From: Bacteroidetes bacterium HGW-Bacteroidetes-16
GTDB lineage: Bacteria; Bacteroidota; Bacteroidia; Bacteroidales; F082
NCBI GenBank assembly: GCA_002840975.1
Contig: PHDN01000027.1
Coordinates: forward strand, 1-45,305
Direction: 5' to 3'
DNA: 45,305 nucleotides
The position numbers and the translations under genes are program-made. Below are positions 1 to 9,168 of the stretch, piece by piece; position 1 is the first letter of the stretch; each line of letters starts with the position of its first letter. The notes below the pieces were generated by a model. That model did not search any database and was not told the origin of the DNA. It worked only from the letters and a program-made list of their open reading frames with translations.

Positions 1-246
1 CAAAGAATGATTATCAAAATGTCAATGAACTAAATTGTAAACAACTATCACTCAGTCTCTTTTAACGAGACACTAGTGATTATTTTTAGCTTTGTTTGTA
101 ATTTATAATGATAAAAAATAATATCAACAACCAATCAAAGGGTAAGCTACCAATAATATTCAGTTAATTAACCACTTTCTGATCATTTTGATCGTCCATC
201 CTTAAAACCTGTCCGCCCTGGGAGGATCGTTGAGCTTAAAGTTATC

Positions 247-254
247 TACTTTTG
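247..254 (+). promoter_or_regulatory. Bacteroidota -7 box for ispG
   Basis: TACTTTTG matches the TAnnTTTG -7 consensus of the Bacteroidota primary sigma factor. It lies 35 bases before the ispG start, giving a leader of about 28 bases. A TTG at 230-232 is a possible but closely spaced -33 element. A second match, TAGCTTTG at 87-94, lies further upstream. The rest of 1-289 is AT-rich and shows no gene. Confidence 0.55.
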
Positions 255-289
255 TCTTCCGGGAAACCGGGAACTAAAAATTTGAAAAT

Positions 290-1852
290 ATGGCCATGAG
301 CTCACATACAAAGGAAAATCCCGGTCAACCGGCTGTTCAGTCAAAGGTTGTTTATATAGGTGATATTCCTTTGGGAGGACCACATCCCGTTCGGATTCAA
401 TCGATGACCAATACCAACACGCTGGACACTGAATCGTCTGTAAACCAGATTATAAAGCTGGCAGATACCGGATGCGATTATGTGCGGTTGACCACCCAGG
501 GCGTTCGTGAAGCTGAAAACCTGGGAAGAATAAAAGAAGAACTCCTCAAAAGGAATTATACCATTCCGCTTATCGCCGACGTTCATTTCAATCCAAAAGC
601 TGCTGAGGTAGCGGCTACCCTGGTCGAAAAGGTGCGCATCAATCCCGGGAACTACACAGATAAAAAAAGAACTAATTTTCAGTATGACGAGTCGGCCAAC
701 ATGGCTGCCCGGCAGCAAATAAGGGAAAACCTGATGCCTCTGCTCGAAATCTGTAAAAAACACCACACGGCCATCCGCATCGGCACCAACCATGGATCAA
801 TTTCCGATAGAATCATGGCCCGCTTTGGCAACACTCCTTTTGGAATGGTTGAATCGGCTATGGAATTCATTGAAATTTGCCGGGAAGCCGATTTTCATGA
901 TCTGGTTTTATCCATGAAAGCAAGCCATGTGCCCACGATGATTGAAGCCAACCAATTGCTGGTGAAACGAATGACTGACAGCGGCTACTATTATCCATTG
1001 CATTTGGGCGTGACCGAAGCCGGAGATGGAGAAGATGGCAGGATAAAATCTGCTGCCGGAATCGGAAACCTGCTCGCTCAGGGAATTGGCGACACCATCC
1101 GGGTTTCGCTTACGGAAAAACCGGAGGACGAGGTGCCTGTAGCCAGGAAACTGGTTCAGTATTATGGCAAAAAACAACTTCTCTCCCATCGCTCACCCCA
1201 TCAAATCATCTATTTTAATCACCACAACAGCGAAAAACCAAAACATCCGTTGGTGCTTACTTCACAAAAAACACCCCTGGGTGATGTGGTGGTTGATGCA
1301 CAAACTATTTCAGAGACCCCGGAGAACAACCTGACAGGTTATCAGGTAAACTACGCTGAATTGGATTATGAAACACTGGTTATCAGGGCTTCGGCCGACA
1401 TTTCACTGTTGATGTTAAATCACCGGCGCGATGGTATTTTTATCCAAAATAGCGGTCACTCTACCGATGCGACCCTGGCCCGGCTCTCGCTTAATATTTT
1501 GCAAGGACTGGGTATGCGGTATTCAAAAACCGAATTCATTGCATGTCCCTCCTGTGGGCGAACCCTTTTTAACCTGATCGAGCAACTGGCGCTGGTACGC
1601 GAAAAAACCAATCACCTGGCGGGATTAAAAATCGCCGTGATGGGTTGTACCGTAAACGGTCTCGGTGAAATGGCCGATGCCGATTATGGTTATGTGGGTG
1701 CAGGGCGTGGAAAAGTAAACCTCTATCAGGGGAAAGAGCTTATCGAAAAAAATATTCCGGAAGGGGAGGCTGTGGAAGCCCTTATTGGATTGATAAAAAA
1801 AGGGGGCGACTGGATAGCAGCACCAATCAGTTTAAAAAATGAAATCTGTTGA
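290..1852 (+). CDS. ispG: 4-hydroxy-3-methylbut-2-enyl diphosphate synthase (IspG/GcpE)
   Basis: Penultimate enzyme of the MEP isoprenoid pathway. It reductively opens the cyclic diphosphate MEcPP to HMBPP with a [4Fe-4S] cluster in the cytosol. The N-terminal half is the TIM barrel (RIQSMTNTNT near residue 36, then DYVRLTTQG, IADVHFNPKAA, RINPGNYTD). The C-terminal half carries the cluster ligands in CPSCGRT and in MGCTVNGLGEMADADYGYVG. At 520 residues it belongs to the enlarged form with an extra middle domain typical of Bacteroidota and plants, but it looks shorter than many Bacteroides homologues, so the insert may be reduced. It stands alone, and its stop lies one base from the stop of the convergent FG-GAP gene. 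A second Met (codon 3) is an equally possible start. Confidence 0.96.
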   Translation: MAMSSHTKENPGQPAVQSKVVYIGDIPLGGPHPVRIQSMTNTNTLDTESSVNQIIKLADTGCDYVRLTTQGVREAENLGRIKEELLKRNYTIPLIADVHFNPKAAEVAATLVEKVRINPGNYTDKKRTNFQYDESANMAARQQIRENLMPLLEICKKHHTAIRIGTNHGSISDRIMARFGNTPFGMVESAMEFIEICREADFHDLVLSMKASHVPTMIEANQLLVKRMTDSGYYYPLHLGVTEAGDGEDGRIKSAAGIGNLLAQGIGDTIRVSLTEKPEDEVPVARKLVQYYGKKQLLSHRSPHQIIYFNHHNSEKPKHPLVLTSQKTPLGDVVVDAQTISETPENNLTGYQVNYAELDYETLVIRASADISLLMLNHRRDGIFIQNSGHSTDATLARLSLNILQGLGMRYSKTEFIACPSCGRTLFNLIEQLALVREKTNHLAGLKIAVMGCTVNGLGEMADADYGYVGAGRGKVNLYQGKELIEKNIPEGEAVEALIGLIKKGGDWIAAPISLKNEIC

Positions 1853-1853
1853 C

Positions 1854-3365
1854 TCACCAATTGAGTTCGTGCACCTCAAATCCTTTCGACTGGTACTCTT
1901 TGATAGCTATGTTTTTCGATTCGATGGCTTTTTGTTCTAAATAAAATCCATTTGAAATGATGTTTCCCTGATCGAACTCATACCAAAGCGGATAATCGCG
2001 CCGGATAATCCGATTGAATTTTCCTTCCATTTCATACTGAACCTTTGGCTTTCGGATGGGGCTAAAAAACGCATGGTATTCTTTGTTACCGTCACCATCC
2101 AGGTCGGCATAACAGCTGGCATAAACATAAAAATGGGTTTTTACAGCCAGCTCCTGAACCACCACCGTGTTGCTCCAAATATCGTCATCACTCCTGTCGC
2201 GAACAGTATCCGTTTTTACAGGATCATATCTGTACACGCGGGCAATAAATTGAAAACTCTTCGACATGCCCGACACCAGCACATCCAAATCCCCATCGTT
2301 ATCATAATCGGCCCAATGGCCGTCGCTCATGTGCAAGCCTATGATATCGGCATTCATGTCGGTGAAATTATCGTTGCGGTCGTTGCGGTAAACTTTTGAT
2401 ACAGGCCCAAGGGTCGATTCGCCGGTCAAAAGCAAATCCAAATCCCCATCGTGATCCATATCGCCCCAATCGAGTGAACCTGACCTGACTGAAATAAACC
2501 CCGGGAAAATTGGGATAAAATATTGGTTGTTTTGGTTGTTAAACAACTGTGTTTCCACTCTCCCCTGCTGGGTTTCCCCATTGATGGCCATGTCCAGGTC
2601 TCCATCGTTATCATAATCGCCCCAGGCGATATCACTCAATTTCAGACCAATAAAACCAAAATTCACCCGTTCAAAGTGTCCTTTGTTGTTTCTGAACAAT
2701 TCAGTTGCGACTAACCCATTGCTTACGTTTCCGCTGATGACGACATCCAGGTCACCATCCAGGTCAAAATCGGCAAATCGGGCCATACCAAACGAAACCT
2801 GCGGAAACTCGGTTTGCAATGCTGAGAATTGATCGTTTCGGTCGTTTCTATAAATTTTGGTGATGGGGCCTTTGTCCGATTCACCTGTAATGAGCAGATC
2901 CTGATCGCCATCGCCATCATAATCGCCCCACTCAACCGATCCGTCGCGAACGCCCGGGATGTTTAAGGGAACAGACTGAAAACTACTGGTACGGTTGTTT
3001 TTGTAAAGCCGTGCTATTTTCAATCCGGTGGAAGTTTCGCCAATCATAAAAAGATCGGTTATCCCATCCAGGTTATAGTCGGCCCAATCCAAATCGCCCC
3101 TGAAAACGTTTACCACGTTCGTGGACACTTCCGTAAAATGATCGTTTTTCTGATTTCTGTATAGTTTGGTATGAATGCCATGAGCGTTTCCTGAATAAAA
3201 ATCTCCTGTTACAAATATATCAGGAAGGCCATCCTCATTGTAGTCTATCCAACAGTTGGCACTTTCGCTCACTCCGGTAAGGCCTGCTTTTATGTCGGTA
3301 AATGTTTGCGCGTTTAACGCAAAGGAGCTTGTTAATATGAATAAAAAGAAGATGCGTTTTGGCAT
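1854..3365 (-). CDS. Secreted FG-GAP/VCBS repeat protein
   Basis: Exported protein of about 503 residues, predicted to fold as an integrin-like beta-propeller. From the chosen start it begins with a signal peptide (MPKRIFFLFILTSSFALNAQ). Seven repeats of about 52 residues follow, each with a calcium-binding loop of the type DYDNDGDLD and a following [V/I]xG[E/N] strand, plus an eighth loop (DLDGDGNKE) near the C-terminus. The frame is open for 28 more codons upstream (to 3449), but the internal Met directly precedes the signal peptide and a -7 promoter box lies within that extension, so the internal start is preferred. No T9SS sorting domain is visible. Substrate and role are unknown; adhesion or surface binding is the usual guess for this architecture. 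Confidence 0.85.
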   Translation of the reverse strand: MPKRIFFLFILTSSFALNAQTFTDIKAGLTGVSESANCWIDYNEDGLPDIFVTGDFYSGNAHGIHTKLYRNQKNDHFTEVSTNVVNVFRGDLDWADYNLDGITDLFMIGETSTGLKIARLYKNNRTSSFQSVPLNIPGVRDGSVEWGDYDGDGDQDLLITGESDKGPITKIYRNDRNDQFSALQTEFPQVSFGMARFADFDLDGDLDVVISGNVSNGLVATELFRNNKGHFERVNFGFIGLKLSDIAWGDYDNDGDLDMAINGETQQGRVETQLFNNQNNQYFIPIFPGFISVRSGSLDWGDMDHDGDLDLLLTGESTLGPVSKVYRNDRNDNFTDMNADIIGLHMSDGHWADYDNDGDLDVLVSGMSKSFQFIARVYRYDPVKTDTVRDRSDDDIWSNTVVVQELAVKTHFYVYASCYADLDGDGNKEYHAFFSPIRKPKVQYEMEGKFNRIIRRDYPLWYEFDQGNIISNGFYLEQKAIESKNIAIKEYQSKGFEVHELNW

Positions 3366-3446
3366 GGTCAAATTTTTTACAATATTATTGATTTTGTAGC
3401 TGAATTCAAAAAAGCACAGCCGTTTATTTGGTTTCATTCTTAATTT

Positions 3447-3454
3447 CAAATTTA
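3447..3454 (-). promoter_or_regulatory. -7 box for the FG-GAP gene
   Basis: On the minus strand this reads TAAATTTG, a match to TAnnTTTG. It would start transcription about 75 bases before the ATG at 3365, which supports that start over the longer open frame. Confidence 0.4.
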
Positions 3455-3490
3455 TTCCTCCGTATTTTAAAAGTGACGCAATAGTTTATT

Positions 3491-3498
3491 TACTTTTG
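3491..3498 (+). promoter_or_regulatory. -7 box of the mce-mmd operon
   Basis: TACTTTTG, a full match to TAnnTTTG, lies 28 bases before the mce start codon. Its last two bases are the first two of a 16-base perfect palindrome, so a protein bound there would block or modulate initiation. Confidence 0.6.
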
Positions 3499-3512
3499 TG
3501 AAATATTTCACA
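3497..3512 (+). promoter_or_regulatory. Crp/Fnr-type palindrome at the mce promoter
   Basis: TGTGAAATATTTCACA is a perfect 16-base palindrome and matches the classical Crp half-site pair TGTGA-N6-TCACA exactly. It overlaps the end of the -7 box and covers the expected transcription start. A near-identical palindrome sits in the same place at the ptb promoter. That a Crp/Fnr-family protein binds here is an inference from the motif. Confidence 0.6.
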
Positions 3513-3526
3513 GCAATTCATTTATC

Positions 3527-3937
3527 ATGAAAATATCTCATATTGAACATCTTGGTATTGCCGTTAACAGTCTTGACGAGACCATTCCCTATTACGAAAG
3601 CATCCTTGGCGTTAAATGTTATGCCATTGAGGAGGTAAGGGATCAAAAAGTGAAGACTGCGTTTTTTCAAATCGGGCAAACAAAAATCGAATTATTAGAG
3701 AGTACAGATCCCGAAGGCCCCATTGGGAAATTTCTTGAAAAACGAGGCCAGGGCATTCATCATCTGGCATTTGCCGTTGAAGGAATTGAAAAATCACTTG
3801 ATGAGTTGGCTGAAAAAGGAGTTCAACTCATCGACAAAAAACCACGTAAGGGAGCCGAAGGACTTGACATCGCCTTTCTTCATCCCAAATCTACCTTTGG
3901 CGTCCTCACCGAACTTTGTGAAAATAAAAACAAATAG
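3527..3937 (+). CDS. mce: Methylmalonyl-CoA epimerase
   Basis: Interconverts (R)- and (S)-methylmalonyl-CoA, linking B12-dependent methylmalonyl-CoA mutase to the decarboxylase encoded just downstream. The 136-residue protein is a two-module vicinal oxygen chelate fold of the usual family length. Visible metal-ligand motifs are IEHLGIAV at the N-terminus, GQGIHHLAFAVE in the middle and the C-terminal VLTELCE. It is the first gene of the propionate operon, 67 bases before mmdA, and has its own promoter with a Crp-like palindrome. The methylmalonyl-CoA mutase itself is not in this window. Confidence 0.94.
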   Translation: MKISHIEHLGIAVNSLDETIPYYESILGVKCYAIEEVRDQKVKTAFFQIGQTKIELLESTDPEGPIGKFLEKRGQGIHHLAFAVEGIEKSLDELAEKGVQLIDKKPRKGAEGLDIAFLHPKSTFGVLTELCENKNK

Positions 3938-4004
3938 TTTTTTTCACTTGAAAAAATCATTTGTTTCAGGAAGGTACAACTACAAATACACAATATAAAA
4001 AAAA

Positions 4005-5564
4005 ATGACAATCGAAGAAAGTATCCAGCATCTGTTAAGCAAGCGCGAATTGGCTAAGATGGGCGGAGGAATAAAGCGGATTGAATCGCAACATAAAAAA
4101 GGAAAACTGACTGCCCGTGAGCGAATTGACCTTTTACTGGACGAAGGCAGCTTTGAAGAATATGACATGTTCGTTACCCACCACTCAACTGAATTTGGCC
4201 TGGACAAACAGGTTTTTCTAACGGATGGCGTTGTTACCGGACATGGCACCATTGATGGACGCACCGTTTATGTGTTTTCACAAGATTTCACCATTTTTGG
4301 GGGATCTTTATCTGAAACCTATGCCCGAAAGATCTGTAAAATAATGGATCAGGCCATGAAGGTTGGAGCCCCTTTAATTGGCATCAACGACAGTGGTGGA
4401 GCCCGGATACAAGAAGGGGTGCGGAGTTTGGCCGGATATGCTGAAATTTTCCAGAGAAACATTATGGCCTCCGGTGTGATTCCACAGATTTCAGCCGTAT
4501 TTGGCCCTTGCGCGGGTGGGGCAGTTTATTCGCCGGCCCTCACCGACTTCATCATGATGAGCAAACAGAACAGTTACATGTTTGTTACAGGTCCAAAAGT
4601 GGCCAAAACCGTTACCGGGGAAGACATCACCACCGAAGACCTCGGCGGACCGGATGTACATGGCAAAAAATCAGGCGTGGCCCATTTTATTGCTGAAGAC
4701 GAAGAAGAAGGGCTGTTGTTAATTCGTAAACTCCTGACCTTCCTGCCCCAAAATAACCTGGAAGATCCCATCACCACTGAATGTACCGATCCAATAGACC
4801 GTAAAGAAGATTTACTGAACGAAATTATTCCCAACAATGCCAACATTCCATACGATGTAAAAGACGTGATTTACTCCGTGGTAGATTATGGTGAATTTAT
4901 GGAAGTGCAGAGGAATTACGCGCAAAATATCATCACGGGATTTGCCAAATTTAACGGAAGTCCGGTAGGCATTGTGGCCAATCAGCCCAACTTCTTGGCA
5001 GGAGTACTCGATATCAATGCCTCACGAAAAGCCGCGCGTTTTGTCCGTTTCTGCGATGCTTTCAACATCCCCATTGTCACCTTTGTCGACGTTCCCGGAT
5101 TTTTACCCGGTAGTGCACAAGAATATGGTGGCATCATCATTCATGGTGCCAAATTGTTGTTTGCATACGGAGAAGCTACGGTTCCTAAAGTGACCGTTAC
5201 CTTACGAAAATCCTATGGTGGTGCCCATGATGTGATGGGTTCTAAACAACTTAGGGGCGACCTCAACTATGCCTGGCCAACGGCCGAAATTGCTGTCATG
5301 GGTCCCAAAGGAGCCATCGAAGTTTTGGAAGGGACTTATGTGTCAACACTTGATACCGAAGAAGAGAAATTGAGCTATGTTGCCCTGAAAGAGGAAGAAT
5401 ACCGTGAAAAATTTGCCAACCCATACGAGGCAGCTGCTTACGGTTATATTGATGATGTGATTGAACCCCGGAATACCAGATTTAGAATTATCCGCGCGTT
5501 GCGTACACTGGCCTCAAAAAAGGACATCAACCCGCCGAAGAAACATTCCAACATTCCATTATAA
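4005..5564 (+). CDS. mmdA: Methylmalonyl-CoA decarboxylase alpha subunit (carboxyltransferase)
   Basis: Carboxyltransferase subunit that moves CO2 from methylmalonyl-CoA to biotin on the carrier protein, yielding propionyl-CoA. At 519 residues it has the two crotonase-like halves of the acyl-CoA carboxylase beta family. The first holds [12 protein letters not shown] and [17 protein letters not shown], the second [20 protein letters not shown] and [14 protein letters not shown]. On sequence alone it could be the beta subunit of propionyl-CoA carboxylase. The following OadG-, biotin-carrier- and OadB-type genes, and the absence of a biotin carboxylase gene, favour the Na+-translocating decarboxylase. 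It is cytosolic and docks on the membrane subunits. Confidence 0.92.
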   Translation: MTIEESIQHLLSKRELAKMGGGIKRIESQHKKGKLTARERIDLLLDEGSFEEYDMFVTHHSTEFGLDKQVFLTDGVVTGHGTIDGRTVYVFSQDFTIFGGSLSETYARKICKIMDQAMKVGAPLIGINDSGGARIQEGVRSLAGYAEIFQRNIMASGVIPQISAVFGPCAGGAVYSPALTDFIMMSKQNSYMFVTGPKVAKTVTGEDITTEDLGGPDVHGKKSGVAHFIAEDEEEGLLLIRKLLTFLPQNNLEDPITTECTDPIDRKEDLLNEIIPNNANIPYDVKDVIYSVVDYGEFMEVQRNYAQNIITGFAKFNGSPVGIVANQPNFLAGVLDINASRKAARFVRFCDAFNIPIVTFVDVPGFLPGSAQEYGGIIIHGAKLLFAYGEATVPKVTVTLRKSYGGAHDVMGSKQLRGDLNYAWPTAEIAVMGPKGAIEVLEGTYVSTLDTEEEKLSYVALKEEEYREKFANPYEAAAYGYIDDVIEPRNTRFRIIRALRTLASKKDINPPKKHSNIPL

Positions 5565-5584
5565 CGCTGTGAATCAATAAAGAT

Positions 5585-5935
5585 ATGCACTTGATATTTC
5601 AAATTCCCGAATTGATTTTAGAGGGCGGCATTATTGCCGTGATAGGTTATACCATCGTTTTTACGGCCTTGCTGATCCTCTACTATACTTTTTTATACCT
5701 GGGCAAGGTTCTCGCCTGGAATACCCGGCGAAGGCTTGCCCAAGCAGGTAAACTATCCCATCAGGAAACCGAAATAGAGGTCACAGGAGAAGAGGCCGCT
5801 GCCATCGCCTTAGCCATTTTTTTATGCCGCGATTTACACGACGACGAAAGCGATGTGATTACCATAAAACGGGTATCGAAGGTATACTCACCCTGGAGCT
5901 CAAAAATTTACGGAATTCATACCTTTAGCCGATAA
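5585..5935 (+). CDS. mmdD: Decarboxylase small membrane subunit (OadG/MmdD-like)
   Basis: Small assembly subunit of the sodium-pump decarboxylase. The 116-residue protein has one N-terminal transmembrane helix (about residues 14-38, rich in Ile/Leu/Tyr) followed by a charged cytoplasmic tail. That is the layout of OadG/MmdD proteins, which hold the carboxyltransferase to the membrane beta subunit. The family is poorly conserved, so the call rests on the topology, the size and the position between mmdA and the biotin carrier gene. It starts 20 bases after mmdA and is clearly in the same operon. The C-terminal tail lacks the His cluster reported for the OadG zinc site. Confidence 0.75.
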   Translation: MHLIFQIPELILEGGIIAVIGYTIVFTALLILYYTFLYLGKVLAWNTRRRLAQAGKLSHQETEIEVTGEEAAAIALAIFLCRDLHDDESDVITIKRVSKVYSPWSSKIYGIHTFSR

Positions 5936-5989
5936 CCTATTCTTTAGATCACCATCAGGTTTTAATAATCCCCGAAAAATGTTAATCAA

Positions 5990-6418
5990 ATGAATAAATT
6001 CAAGTTCACCATAAGCGGAAATAACTACGAAGTTGAAATAAAAAAACTGGAGGATGGCTCTGCGAAAATTGATGTAAACGGCACCTCGTATAACGTAGAA
6101 CTTCACAAGGAAGAGCGCACTTCCAAAACTCCCATTTTAGTACGTTCGGCCATTTCAAGACCCAAAGACGCTCACAAGATTGGCAAAACATCAGATGTGC
6201 TTTTCAAAATTAAGGCACCGCTGCCAGGAAACATTTTACAAGTGTTTGTAAAAGTTGGAGACGAAGTGGCCAAAGACGATAAGTTGCTTGTTTATGAAGC
6301 CATGAAAATGGAAAATAAACTGCTCGCCGAAAAGTCGGGTATTATCAGAACAATTAAAGTTCAGCCGGGGGATTCTGTATTACAGGACGATACATTAATT
6401 GAATTAGAAGTAAACTAA
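5990..6418 (+). CDS. mmdC: Biotin carboxyl carrier protein of the decarboxylase
   Basis: Swinging-arm subunit that carries CO2 as carboxybiotin between the MmdA active site and the membrane pump MmdB. The 142-residue protein ends in a biotinyl domain (about residues 72-142) with the biotinylation motif EAMKMEN, the modified lysine being Lys106. An N-terminal segment of about 45 residues resembles the small beta domain found in related BCCPs, and a Lys/Ser/Thr/Pro-containing linker joins the two. It lies 54 bases after mmdD and 15 bases before mmdB. Confidence 0.92.
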   Translation: MNKFKFTISGNNYEVEIKKLEDGSAKIDVNGTSYNVELHKEERTSKTPILVRSAISRPKDAHKIGKTSDVLFKIKAPLPGNILQVFVKVGDEVAKDDKLLVYEAMKMENKLLAEKSGIIRTIKVQPGDSVLQDDTLIELEVN

Positions 6419-6433
6419 AGGGGGATCACTGAT

Positions 6434-7762
6434 ATGAATGCACGAAAAAAAGCGATCACCGTTTTTGGGATTATTGCTTTATTGGTCGGTTTAAACTTCA
6501 TGGTGTTTCAAATTCCAGGGATAGCCGAACCTGTTAGCAATTCAACCGAAACTATAAACAATTCTGCTCCTGATGGAGTTGGGGGCATTATGGGAGGGAT
6601 TGCCAAATTCATCAGTTACACGGGCTTTAGAAATGCCACTCCGGGTCATTTGATTATGATTGTCGTGGGGCTTTTCTTTATCTTTCTGGCCATCAAATAC
6701 GAATATGAACCCTTGCTGCTAATACCTATTGGAACAGGGATAATCATTGGGAACATTCCCTTTTTTCAAGATGGGGGAATAAATTTGCAGCTGGGTATTT
6801 ATCAGGAAGGGAGCGTGCTAAACTACCTCTATTTCGGGGTTGTAAAAGGGATTTATCCACCTTTGATTTTTCTGGGTATCGGCGCCATGACTGACTTTTC
6901 GTCTCTTATTTCCAATCCCCGACTGATGTTGCTGGGCGCAGCTGCACAGATTGGGATTTTCCTTACCCTGATTGGAGCACTTTATCTTGGATTTAATATG
7001 CCCGAAGCGGGAGCCATTGGTATTATTGGTGGTGCGGATGGCCCAACGGCTATCTTTCTTTCGTCAAAATTGGCCAACGGAGGTATTATTAATGGCGTGC
7101 AAACGCAAAACCTGATTGGCCCCATTGCCATTGCAGCCTATTCGTATATGGCCTTGGTTCCTGTGATCCAGCCACCTGTGATGAGGTTGCTTACAAGCAA
7201 AAAAGAGCGAGTAATCCGCATGAAACCTCCCCGCTCGGTAAGTAAACTTGAAAAAATTATTTTCCCAATACTTGGCCTTATTTTGACCACTTTTATTTCA
7301 CCGGGAGCTTTGCCCTTGTTGGGAATGCTCTTTTTTGGCAATATCCTGAAAGAAAGTGGTGTAACAAAGCGCCTGGCTGATACGGCCCGCAACCCACTAA
7401 TTGATATTGTCACCATACTTCTCGGTGTTACAGTGGGAGCTTCCACTCAGGCAGATGTTTTTTTAACCGGTGGCTCTATTTTAATTTTTATACTGGGTGC
7501 CCTTTCGTTTATTCTTGCTACCGCGGGAGGGATTTTTTTCGCGAAAGTGATGAACCTTTTCCTCAGCGAAGGCAATAAAATAAATCCACTGATTGGGGCA
7601 GCCGGAGTATCGGCCGTGCCTGACAGTGCCAGGGTGGTTCAAATAGAAGGCCTTAAATATGACCCGTCAAACCATTTGTTGATGCACGCCATGGCGCCGA
7701 ACGTAGCCGGTGTAATTGGTTCTGCCGTTGCCGCCGGGGTTTTGATGAGCTTTATAATGTAA
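6434..7762 (+). CDS. mmdB: Na+-pumping methylmalonyl-CoA decarboxylase beta subunit
   Basis: Integral membrane subunit that decarboxylates carboxybiotin and exports Na+ (OadB/MmdB/GcdB family). It has 442 residues and about ten hydrophobic segments. The family motif GGADGPTAIFLSSKLA is present, including the Asp implicated in Na+ transport, as is a late GAAGVSAVPDSARV motif. A first hydrophobic segment and a polar stretch of about 60 residues precede the core, longer than in minimal homologues. It is the last gene of the operon and is followed by a hairpin terminator. With mmdA, mmdD and mmdC it lets the cell conserve the free energy of making propionyl-CoA as a sodium gradient. Confidence 0.94.
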   Translation: MNARKKAITVFGIIALLVGLNFMVFQIPGIAEPVSNSTETINNSAPDGVGGIMGGIAKFISYTGFRNATPGHLIMIVVGLFFIFLAIKYEYEPLLLIPIGTGIIIGNIPFFQDGGINLQLGIYQEGSVLNYLYFGVVKGIYPPLIFLGIGAMTDFSSLISNPRLMLLGAAAQIGIFLTLIGALYLGFNMPEAGAIGIIGGADGPTAIFLSSKLANGGIINGVQTQNLIGPIAIAAYSYMALVPVIQPPVMRLLTSKKERVIRMKPPRSVSKLEKIIFPILGLILTTFISPGALPLLGMLFFGNILKESGVTKRLADTARNPLIDIVTILLGVTVGASTQADVFLTGGSILIFILGALSFILATAGGIFFAKVMNLFLSEGNKINPLIGAAGVSAVPDSARVVQIEGLKYDPSNHLLMHAMAPNVAGVIGSAVAAGVLMSFIM

Positions 7763-7789
7763 ATCAAAATAAAAAATGATACGCCTTAA

Positions 7790-7835
7790 AAGAAAGAGGT
7801 GAACAGTTGGTTGCTTCACCTCTTTTCTTATTTTT
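7790..7835 (+). terminator. Intrinsic terminator of the mmd operon
   Basis: A stem of AAGAAAGAGGTGAA against TTCACCTCTTTTCTT (one bulged T), with an 11-base loop, is followed by a T-rich tail. The tail and loop also carry the likely udk promoter elements. Confidence 0.7.
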
Positions 7836-7836
7836 G
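7829..7836 (+). promoter_or_regulatory. -7 box of udk, embedded in the mmd terminator
   Basis: TATTTTTG fits TAnnTTTG, with a TTG at 7807-7809 in the terminator loop, 19 bases upstream, as the -33 element. The expected start is a few bases before the udk ATG, so the leader would be very short. Confidence 0.45.
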
Positions 7837-7857
7837 AATCACTAAAAATATGCCTTT

Positions 7858-8502
7858 ATGTTGATAATTGGAATTGCCGGAGGAAGTGGATCCGGAAAAA
7901 CCACCGTTGTAAATAAAATCATTGAAGCATTGCCTCAAAACAGCGTGGCTCTTATACCTCAGGATGCCTATTATTACGATAACGGGCACCTGTCGCAGGA
8001 AGAAAAACTGCAGATTAATTTCGATCACCCCAATTCCATCGAGTTCGACTTGCTTGTAGAGCACCTGAATGCCCTCAAGCAGGGCAAAACAATACAATTA
8101 CCCATTTACTCTTATGTTACTTGTGCCCGGTCGGGCGAAACTATTCCTGTCGCACCTAAACGGGTTGTAATTGTTGAGGGTATTTTAATCCTGGGAAATG
8201 CCAGATTAAGAAAATTGCTCGATATCAAGATGTTCGTGGCAACCGATAGCGACAACAGGCTCATGCGTATCATTCGTCGCGATGTGCAAGAGCGTGGAAG
8301 GAATTATAATGATGCCCTCACCCACTATGAAAAATTCGTGAAACCCATGCACATCCAGTTTATCGAGCCAACAAAATTATATGCGGACCTGATTATTCCA
8401 CAGGGAGGTGAAAACAAAGTGGCAATAGATATGTTGGTCTCAAGGATAAAAATGAACCTTGGCGATGGACATTTACCTGTCATCACACCTTCGGAATCGT
8501 AG
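7858..8502 (+). CDS. udk: Uridine kinase
   Basis: Phosphorylates uridine and cytidine with ATP or GTP in pyrimidine salvage. The 214-residue protein has the P-loop GIAGGSGSGKTT at residues 5-16, a substrate segment QDAYYYDN, a DHPNSIEFD motif and the arginine-rich lid (RRDVQERGR), all typical of the family. Length is as expected. The start is fixed by the conserved N-terminus MLIIGIAGG. It is a single gene between the mmd operon and a small membrane protein gene. Confidence 0.95.
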   Translation: MLIIGIAGGSGSGKTTVVNKIIEALPQNSVALIPQDAYYYDNGHLSQEEKLQINFDHPNSIEFDLLVEHLNALKQGKTIQLPIYSYVTCARSGETIPVAPKRVVIVEGILILGNARLRKLLDIKMFVATDSDNRLMRIIRRDVQERGRNYNDALTHYEKFVKPMHIQFIEPTKLYADLIIPQGGENKVAIDMLVSRIKMNLGDGHLPVITPSES

Positions 8503-8643
8503 AGTAAACTACATTTTCGGATAGCAAAACAGGGCAAACTGATCGTTATAGTAACGGTTGTTTTTATATCCCGCTGCCATTTAAGTCGTTGCGATTTTTG
8601 GATTCAAAATTGCCAATAGATTTAAGTTAAAAGCTCAGTAGCC

Positions 8644-8964
8644 ATGATATTGTATTTTATTGCCATCTACTTGTTAGCGACGTTTATTCTAACATGGATG
8701 GGTATTGACAGCAAGTCGGAGGGTGTGCGTATTTTTCTAATAAGTTTATTACTTACACCCCTGGCAGGAATCTTCCTGGTGATGAAAGAACGCCGCAAGG
8801 CCACCCCCATTCATTACTATTATTGTCATCAATGCGACTATATTTTCCCCGTAAAAATGAGCCACTGCCCTATGTGCCAGGAAAATGGCAAAAAGGTAAA
8901 ACTAAACAAGTATGTTAGTCCACATCAGATTACAGACCAAATTGGTCATCTTAACCTGACCTGA
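8644..8964 (+). CDS. Small membrane protein with C-terminal zinc ribbon
   Basis: Not recognised as a named family. The 106-residue protein has two hydrophobic segments (about residues 2-19 and 28-47) and then a short soluble domain with two CxxC pairs (Cys61/Cys64 and Cys75/Cys78), the pattern of a zinc ribbon. It stands alone between udk and the flavoprotein gene, with 141 and 204 bases of flanking DNA. Function cannot be assigned; a membrane-anchored metal-binding or regulatory module is all the sequence supports. Confidence 0.7.
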   Translation: MILYFIAIYLLATFILTWMGIDSKSEGVRIFLISLLLTPLAGIFLVMKERRKATPIHYYYCHQCDYIFPVKMSHCPMCQENGKKVKLNKYVSPHQITDQIGHLNLT

Positions 8965-9144
8965 CCGTTCTCAGTAGCTTTTTCTGACATGCGGTTCTCC
9001 TAAGGCTGATGAAAGAAACATCGTTTCCCGGGATTGATTTATATTGTCTCCTCATTTCAAATCATTTTTTTATTTGAGTTGTTGAATAGCAAGATGCCCG
9101 CATTTATATGAGGCGTCTTACCGGAATTTTTCATTAAAAATGAC

Positions 9145-9152
9145 TAATTTTG
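9145..9152 (+). promoter_or_regulatory. -7 box of the flavin reductase-rubredoxin gene
   Basis: TAATTTTG fits TAnnTTTG and lies 17 bases before the start codon. No clear -33 TTG is seen. Confidence 0.4.
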
Positions 9153-9168
9153 GAAAAAATAGACGGTC

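Noticed and set aside
3366-3449. 28-codon N-terminal extension of the FG-GAP protein
   Set aside because: It precedes a clear signal peptide and contains a -7 promoter box, so it is probably not translated.
4005-5564. Propionyl-CoA carboxylase beta subunit
   Set aside because: The fold cannot separate the two, but OadG-, BCCP- and OadB-type genes follow and no biotin carboxylase gene is present.
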